The notes under the pieces: generated by a model
What the model saw: the letters and a program-made list of their open reading frames with translations, nothing else
The model's database searches: none
Told to the model about the DNA's origin: nothing
Translations under genes and position numbers: made by a program
Origin: Sergeia podlipaevii
Lineage: Eukaryota > Euglenozoa > Kinetoplastea > Trypanosomatida > Trypanosomatidae
Assembly: GCA_030849805.1 (NCBI GenBank)
Contig: JASANZ010002261.1
Span: forward strand, 61,766-125,765
Length of the DNA: 64,000 nt
Direction: 5' to 3'
Part shown: one piece after another, positions 59,889 to 64,000 of the stretch
Layout: each line of letters starts with the position of its first letter
How positions within the stretch are numbered: position 1 is the stretch's first letter

Positions 59889-59932
59889 CTATGTAACAAC
59901 AAGAAGCAAAAAAGAACGAAAAAAAAAGGACA
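59889..59932 (-). promoter_or_regulatory. Predicted trans-splice acceptor for the MAM33 gene
   Basis: On the minus strand, T-rich blocks (TTTTTTGTCCTTTTTTTTTCG..CTTTTTTGCTTCTTG, about 59935-59903) lead to the AG at 59890-59889, three bases before the ATG. This supports the shorter start. Confidence 0.45.
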
Positions 59933-60217
59933 AAAAAGACGTGATAATAATGCAAGGGAATAGAAAGAAAATAGAAAATAATCTACACTCACCAAAAGCA
60001 ACACCTACTACTATGTATTTCCACCACTCCACACTACCTACCCTTGATTAAACAACGTATCAAAGCCATACTTTTAGAAAACCCCATGTAACTGAACCAA
60101 AGGGGAAAAGCGCTCCTACGCATCGCAATAGTTACCAATCACTGAATTTAGGCTTGCCTTTCCACATGTCTCCAAGCCCCCCCCCCTTCCCGCACGCCCG
60201 TAAATGCAGAAAATTTC

Positions 60218-60226
60218 AAAAAAAAA
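60218..60226 (-). terminator. RNA polymerase III terminator of tRNA-Cys
   Basis: A run of nine T on the minus strand begins two bases after the tRNA discriminator base. Confidence 0.8.
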
Positions 60227-60228
60227 TT

Positions 60229-60300
60229 AGGACCCACCCGGGTTTGAACCGGGGACCATTCGGACTGCAGCCGAATGCTCTACCACTGAGCTATGAATCC
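60229..60300 (-). tRNA. tRNA-Cys (anticodon GCA)
   Basis: 72 nt including the discriminator. The acceptor stem GGATTCA pairs with TGGGTCC (two G-U pairs). The D-arm is GCTC-AGTGGTA-GAGC, the anticodon stem TTCGG/CCGAA with loop CTGCAGT (anticodon GCA at 60268-60266), the variable loop TGGTC, and the T-arm CCCGG-TTCAAAC-CCGGG. The discriminator is U73, an identity element of tRNA-Cys. A-box and B-box (GGTTCAAACCC) are intact and a T run follows, so the gene looks functional. It lies at the upstream end of the leftward protein-coding unit. Confidence 0.97.
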
Positions 60301-60796
60301 ACGAAGCGCAACAAAGCAACAACTTGCATCAAAATTCCAAACTGGTCAGCCATTTTTGGAGAGACACACTCTGCTTTGAAGGAAACCATTTGTCCATCAT
60401 GTGCGCACAATGTGGTTAACTCTTTGCTATTTAACACTCTAATTCCTTGAACTCACTCGACTGGGTTCTTCCCTCCTTACCTCAATAACGCTATATGAGA
60501 AAGTTGACCTATAGCTTCTTTATATTTATCCCACACATTCCATCGACTGTCTCGGCAGACCCACTTTGGTCCTACAGAGGTGGAGAGGTCGCGGAGTTCT
60601 CTTGCACGCCGTCAGATTGTGCCTGGTTGGACAAAAACCGAATCGAAACAGCAGTGAAAAACTGACTCTATACTTGAAGTACTAGTTAGCGACCCTCACA
60701 AACTCTTCCTTCTGGCTGTCCCACATATCAACACCAAAGGTACTTCTCCCCTCCCCTCATACAGTCTCCTTCCGATGGCGCCTAGTTAAGTGGTGG

Positions 60797-60934
60797 TATG
60801 ATTCAAGTTTATTGGTCAGAGGAGAGCCCCATACCATTTACTGGACGTTACTTCCACAATCCAGAAGCACAGCTTCTCAGCTTCACTTCACAAGAAGGTA
60901 CTAGACTGTGACATTAAAAGTGGTGCACTGCATC
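60797..60934 (-). repeat. 138-bp inverted repeat, left arm
   Basis: Reverse complement of 62431-62568 with 13 mismatches and no gaps by my count (about 91% identity). The longest exact blocks include the 28 bp after ATGATTCAAG and the 19 bp CTTCACTTCACAAGAAGGT. Confidence 0.88.
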
Positions 60935-61849
60935 CGTTCAGGTCATCTCAGCACATTTATGTAGATTTTTTATGGTCTCCAAAGTGCTGTATTGAAGTGT
61001 ATTTGCCACTACTTCTACTTATTTTTCTCAAGTGACGAACATTTATATTCACCAAAAAGCTACTACATTTAAAGCCGAAATATCGACGTGCACCATTTTG
61101 ACAAACACAGATGCACTATATTCATAACCCAGAACTCTTTCGCAACACACACACAAACCGTCCCAAAGCCAATACAACAAAACCAACATTTCCAAAAAAA
61201 AGGAAATGTCCGCTGTCAAAAATACATAACATAGAGTATCCCCTCGGCACACAAAATACAAAAAGAAACATCACACTGTCACTTGTACTTTCTAGAAATA
61301 AGAATACAGGCATAGTTGAAAAAACTCATATCCAAAGAATTAATTATGTAGAAGCACAAAGCACTAACCCTCTAGTAAAACTGTTTGAGAGTCACCCCCA
61401 TATGTTCCTCAGTGGACCTTCATAAGACATTCCCGGAAACCCCATATGGCTTTCCTCAGACCGGCCAGTAGGTCTCAAAGAACCCAGAAGAATCAGAAAA
61501 AAGTGATATGGAAACATTTGTACTCTGTGTGAACTCGAGTTTGTCACATGCCAAGTGGGGGTGCGGCAGACCGTCGGTTGTAGGGGAGATGTTAGTAGTA
61601 CGTCAAGTGAAAAGGTCACGCTTTGCAACTCCAAAATTGATACTTGTGCTGGTAGGACTTTTAATGCAATGACAAAACGGCGTACGAATTTGACATCAGT
61701 ATGGGTGCAATGGGATGCTAATGTGGCAATCTTGCAGTTTCAATACAATTGTGAAGAGGTACCTTAAGGCGATTCAAAAACATCAATATACTTGCCATCG
61801 AAAATACAAATGGTTGTCATGCTGTGTCAGATTATTTTTTTTCTTCTGG

Positions 61850-62190
61850 TAGCACCAACTTTGGTGGGGATCGAAACAGAGCCGCCGGCGCATGCTAGAA
61901 AGGGAGGAAAGCCATTTACGCCTACCACTACTATCGGTTATGTGGGCCTCAGCCATTGGAGAGACACCAAAGCTCATGCCCACTATAACCCCCAGGGTGG
62001 AGAATAAAGTTCACCACACTGCCATTTCTAGCATGCGTGGCGACCCAGCCGGCGCTGGATCCCCTGTGGCCGCTCTCCAGTCATGAGTGTGAAGCCATGG
62101 CAAAGCCTTGACGACCAACAGGAATGACCTTGACTCGCGTTGGCGCAGCTCAGTGAAGTAAAGAGAAAAGAGTTACCTCATAGTGCTTCC
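61850..62190 (+). repeat. Diverged repeat copy 1, decayed coding-like sequence
   Basis: Homologous to 63530-63850 in opposite orientation. Shared blocks are GGGGATCGA, CAGCCAT-GGAGAG (61950-61963), CTCAT-CCCACTA-AACCC, CAGCCGG-GC-GGATCCCC with GGCCGCTCTC (62046-62076), GTTGGCGCAGCTCAG (62139-62153) and TACCTCATAGTGCT (62174-62187). The translation keeps WASAIGETPKLMPT, but the frame is broken relative to copy 2. Confidence 0.8.
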
Positions 62191-62430
62191 CTCATTGCGA
62201 GGCGCTGGATGCTAACGGATGGTTCGTTCGAGCGAGAAGCTCAGGAACACCTAGTCCTTTTGACGTGGTTTCCCGCGTCTACTCTAACCCAGAGTGAGGG
62301 CCTCAGTTAGGTACAGCAACCAGAGTTATGTACCTGTAACGCCGTGAGGAAAGGCGTGGCAGCGTCTGTTGTTAAACCACGCCGCCAACTGGCTCTACTT
62401 CACCCCCAGAGCCGCAGGGGTGCTGCGACA
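62191..62430 (+). repeat. Probable extension of repeat copy 1
   Basis: Weaker resemblance to the reverse complement of about 63290-63530, e.g. GGCGTGGCAGCG / GGCGTGGCGGCG and ACGCCGCCAACTGGC / AAGCCGCCAAGTGGC. Confidence 0.45.
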
Positions 62431-62568
62431 GATGCAGTGCACCACTTTTAATGTCACGGTTTTGTACCTTCTTGTGAAGTGAAGCTGAAAACCTGTGCTT
62501 CCGGATTGCGGAAGTAAGGTTCAATACATGGTATGGGACTCTCCTCTGACCAATAAACTTGAATCATG
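62431..62568 (+). repeat. 138-bp inverted repeat, right arm
   Basis: Partner of 60797-60934. Together the arms enclose about 1.5 kb. No matching target-site duplication is visible outside the arms. Confidence 0.88.
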
Positions 62569-62959
62569 CCAGCACGTAACTTGTAGAGTCCCCTAACGAC
62601 AGCACCATGAACCAGGAGATTTAACGTGAGTAAGCAATACTCATGTGTACCCGCAACAACCTCGTTGTAGGAGATGCAGCGAGCGTGTAGCCCAGTGCTA
62701 CAATAGTTAATGTTGTGCAGTGTCTAAGGACCTCCAAGCACGCAAAGACGTATAGTGAGTATTGGCGCATTGTGTTCGTGTCCCATAGTTCAGGTTACAT
62801 TCTCTGCATAAACACAATGCTCTCCTCTACCAGCTTGGACTGATACAAAAGAGAATCCCCATTTTGACGCAAAGGATACCTCATTGCGATTTCTTGTATT
62901 ATTACCAGAGAGGGACTCTGGTGCGTTTGTAGGCGGTGCAATCGTAGGAGGAGACGTTG

Positions 62960-63340
62960 CCCTCCAGGTGGCCATGGATGCCCTCGGGCGTCTGCCATTT
63001 GGGGGCTCGGGGTGGGCTGACCCGCTCCCCGCCCCACACACACACCTCAGGTTATGAGGAGCCCGAGGTGGCGCGCCATACCGAACCGTTTGGGGTGGGG
63101 GCGTATGCACTCGCGCGCCGTGGCGCAGTGCCGTGGCGATCGTGGCGGGGGCGTGCTCGCGCCGCCTAGGTGGGCGGCCGGGGACCAGGGGGGGGGGGTG
63201 GGCGCCGCCTTGCCTGGCGTTCCCACGCCTCGGGGTTGCCGGGGTTTGGGGTTGGGTGCGGAGGTGAACGTGTCCTATCTCGTTTCTTTGGCCCAAGCTC
63301 CAGGCGGCGGGTGCCGTGAAGCAGCAGCCGCGTGATAGAG
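62960..63340. other. GC-rich island
   Basis: Strongly GC-rich with many GGGG and CGCG tracts and a G run at about 63188-63199, in contrast to the rest of the window. Open frames across it (e.g. 62790-63296 minus, Pro/Arg-rich) are composition artefacts. Confidence 0.7.
63232..63257 (+). other. G-quadruplex motif
   Basis: Four G runs (GGGG, GGGG, GGGG, GGG) separated by loops of 5, 3 and 2 bases on the plus strand, inside the GC island. Confidence 0.75.
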
Positions 63341-63529
63341 TCTGCCACTTGGCGGCTTAGCTTTTTTCGCGCCGCCACGCCCACTTCGCGGCGTGATGGG
63401 TGCATGATGTCTGGTTTACCGCTCCTAACATACCTTCTACTTGGTGCAAGTGTGGGCTTGAGAATTCATGCTACAGTAGTAGGTGCTCGAGGGACATTCT
63501 CAAAAGAGCCATCGTTTGCGTCTATTGCG
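63290..63529 (-). repeat. Probable extension of repeat copy 2
   Basis: Counterpart of 62191-62430 in inverted orientation; weak similarity with a few shared blocks. Confidence 0.45.
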
Positions 63530-63850
63530 TCGAGCTGATGATAGCACTATGAGGTATTTTGCTTCGCTGAGCTGCGCCAACGAAGTTAAGGCAATTCCTG
63601 TGGTCGCAAAGGGATCTTGTCATGGTTAACAGCAATATGCTTTGAGAGCGGCCGCGGGGGATCCGGCTCCGGCTGAGTTGCCCACACGTGGTGGAAATAC
63701 ATGGTTTCTCTACCCCAGAGGGTTTTAGTGGGTATGAGCCTGCGTGCCTCTCCTATGGCTGAACTCCAGATATATGACGATGACATGCGTGAATGCACAT
63801 CTTCTTCTAGTGTTTGCTGGCGGCCCAGTATCGATCCCCACAGGGACGGT
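63530..63850 (-). repeat. Diverged repeat copy 2, decayed coding-like sequence
   Basis: Inverted partner of 61850-62190. A minus-strand frame at 63885-63586 encodes 99 aa with IWSSAIGEARRLIPTKTLWG and WATQPEPDPPRPLS, comparable to WASAIGETPKLMPTITP in copy 1. The two copies therefore descend from one coding element. No family recognised. Confidence 0.8.
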
Positions 63851-64000
63851 ACCATCGGAAGAATGGTAGTTGTCATGGGGTCCAAGTATGGTGACGTTTG
63901 TTTCTACGATGGTGAAGGTGTGGAATGTGGGAGGGGGATGCTATGTTGTTGTTTGCTGTGTGCTTTGTGGTGCACTAATTGTGGGAGGGAGGTGGGGCGG

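Larger units (their letters stand above)
59887..60228. other. Spacer between tRNA-Cys and the first protein gene
   Basis: Holds the MAM33 splice signal, mixed sequence, a C run at about 60179-60186 and the tRNA terminator. This is the 5' edge of the protein-coding unit seen here. Confidence 0.6.
60301..64000. other. Gene-free repeat-rich region, candidate subtelomeric or mobile-element remains
   Basis: 3.7 kb with no intact gene. Composition differs from the other spacers, with fewer A/T runs, mixed GC and a GC-rich island at about 62960-63340. Two pairs of inverted repeats and decayed coding-like sequence are described separately. No telomeric TTAGGG tandem and no transposase or reverse transcriptase motif were seen. 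Confidence 0.6.

Noticed and set aside
60484..60496. AATAACGCTATAT resembles the start of the trypanosomatid spliced-leader RNA
   Set aside because: Only about 13 bases match, with one base missing. The rest of the conserved 39-nt leader and an Sm site do not follow, so it is probably chance.
60797..62568. Reading the inverted arms as terminal repeats of one complete DNA transposon
   Set aside because: No target-site duplication and no transposase frame between the arms; kept only as an inverted repeat pair.
62790..63296. 168-aa Pro/Arg-rich minus-strand frame
   Set aside because: A product of the GC-rich island, where stop codons are rare. No counterpart in the other repeat copy.
60301..64000. 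Possible telomere end
   Set aside because: No TTAGGG/CCCTAA tandem is present; only isolated CCCTAA-like hexamers are seen, so chromosome-end status is unproven.
1..64000. CRISPR array, prophage or bacterial operon
   Set aside because: No regularly spaced repeats and no ribosome binding sites; gene families and spacers are clearly trypanosomatid.

Overview
The window is nuclear DNA of a trypanosomatid (Kinetoplastea). Every supportable protein gene, and the single tRNA, lies on the minus strand, so this is one leftward polycistronic unit. No introns are needed. Genes are separated by AT-rich, low-complexity spacers full of A/T runs, dinucleotide repeats and polypyrimidine tracts (minus strand) followed by an AG, as expected for trans-splicing. 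Gene content (FAZ1-like coiled-coil proteins, IFT74, centrin, two MORN proteins, FPPS, ATG8, a p32/MAM33 protein, an F-box RNA-binding protein) is typical of the group. From memory, FPPS, IFT74, centrin and FKBP12 lie close together on Leishmania chromosome 22, so synteny with that chromosome is likely but was not checked. Long gene-free, AT-rich spacers argue against Leishmania itself and for a related insect or plant trypanosomatid; the species cannot be named from the sequence alone.

Layout. 1-8 kb: the end of an unknown gene, a MORN5-like protein with a very long acidic tail, a polyQ protein that may be a degenerate adenylate kinase, and an ATG8 that ends directly at its conjugation glycine. 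8.6-29 kb: three related coiled-coil proteins (797, about 1386 and 2349 aa). Two of them carry a shared ~90-residue domain, four copies in all, which I assign to the FAZ1 family. The middle gene is split by an unresolved base (N at 15191) and is probably intact in the organism. 30-50 kb: NDUFAF7-like methyltransferase, DHHC acyltransferase, FPPS, IFT74, MAK16, a thioredoxin-like/TPR protein, an 11-repeat MORN protein, centrin, an atypical aquaporin and FKBP12. 51-60 kb: an F-box/zinc-finger/RRM protein resembling the T. brucei CFB family, a cyclophilin, an EF-hand protein ending in CGC, a TPR-like protein, a tail-anchored protein, a p32/MAM33 protein, then tRNA-Cys(GCA).

60.3-64 kb has a different character. 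There is no intact gene and less A/T homopolymer. It holds two families of inverted repeats, decayed coding sequence present in two opposite copies, and a GC-rich island with a strong G-quadruplex motif. It looks like a graveyard of mobile or subtelomeric repeats at the edge of the transcription unit.

Functionally the unit is mixed, as usual in trypanosomatids, but flagellum and cytoskeleton genes are prominent: the FAZ1-like cluster, IFT74, centrin and the two MORN proteins. Expression control would be post-transcriptional, and the CFB-like protein with its C-terminal HDPY motif belongs to that layer. I found no operon-type logic, CRISPR array or prophage.
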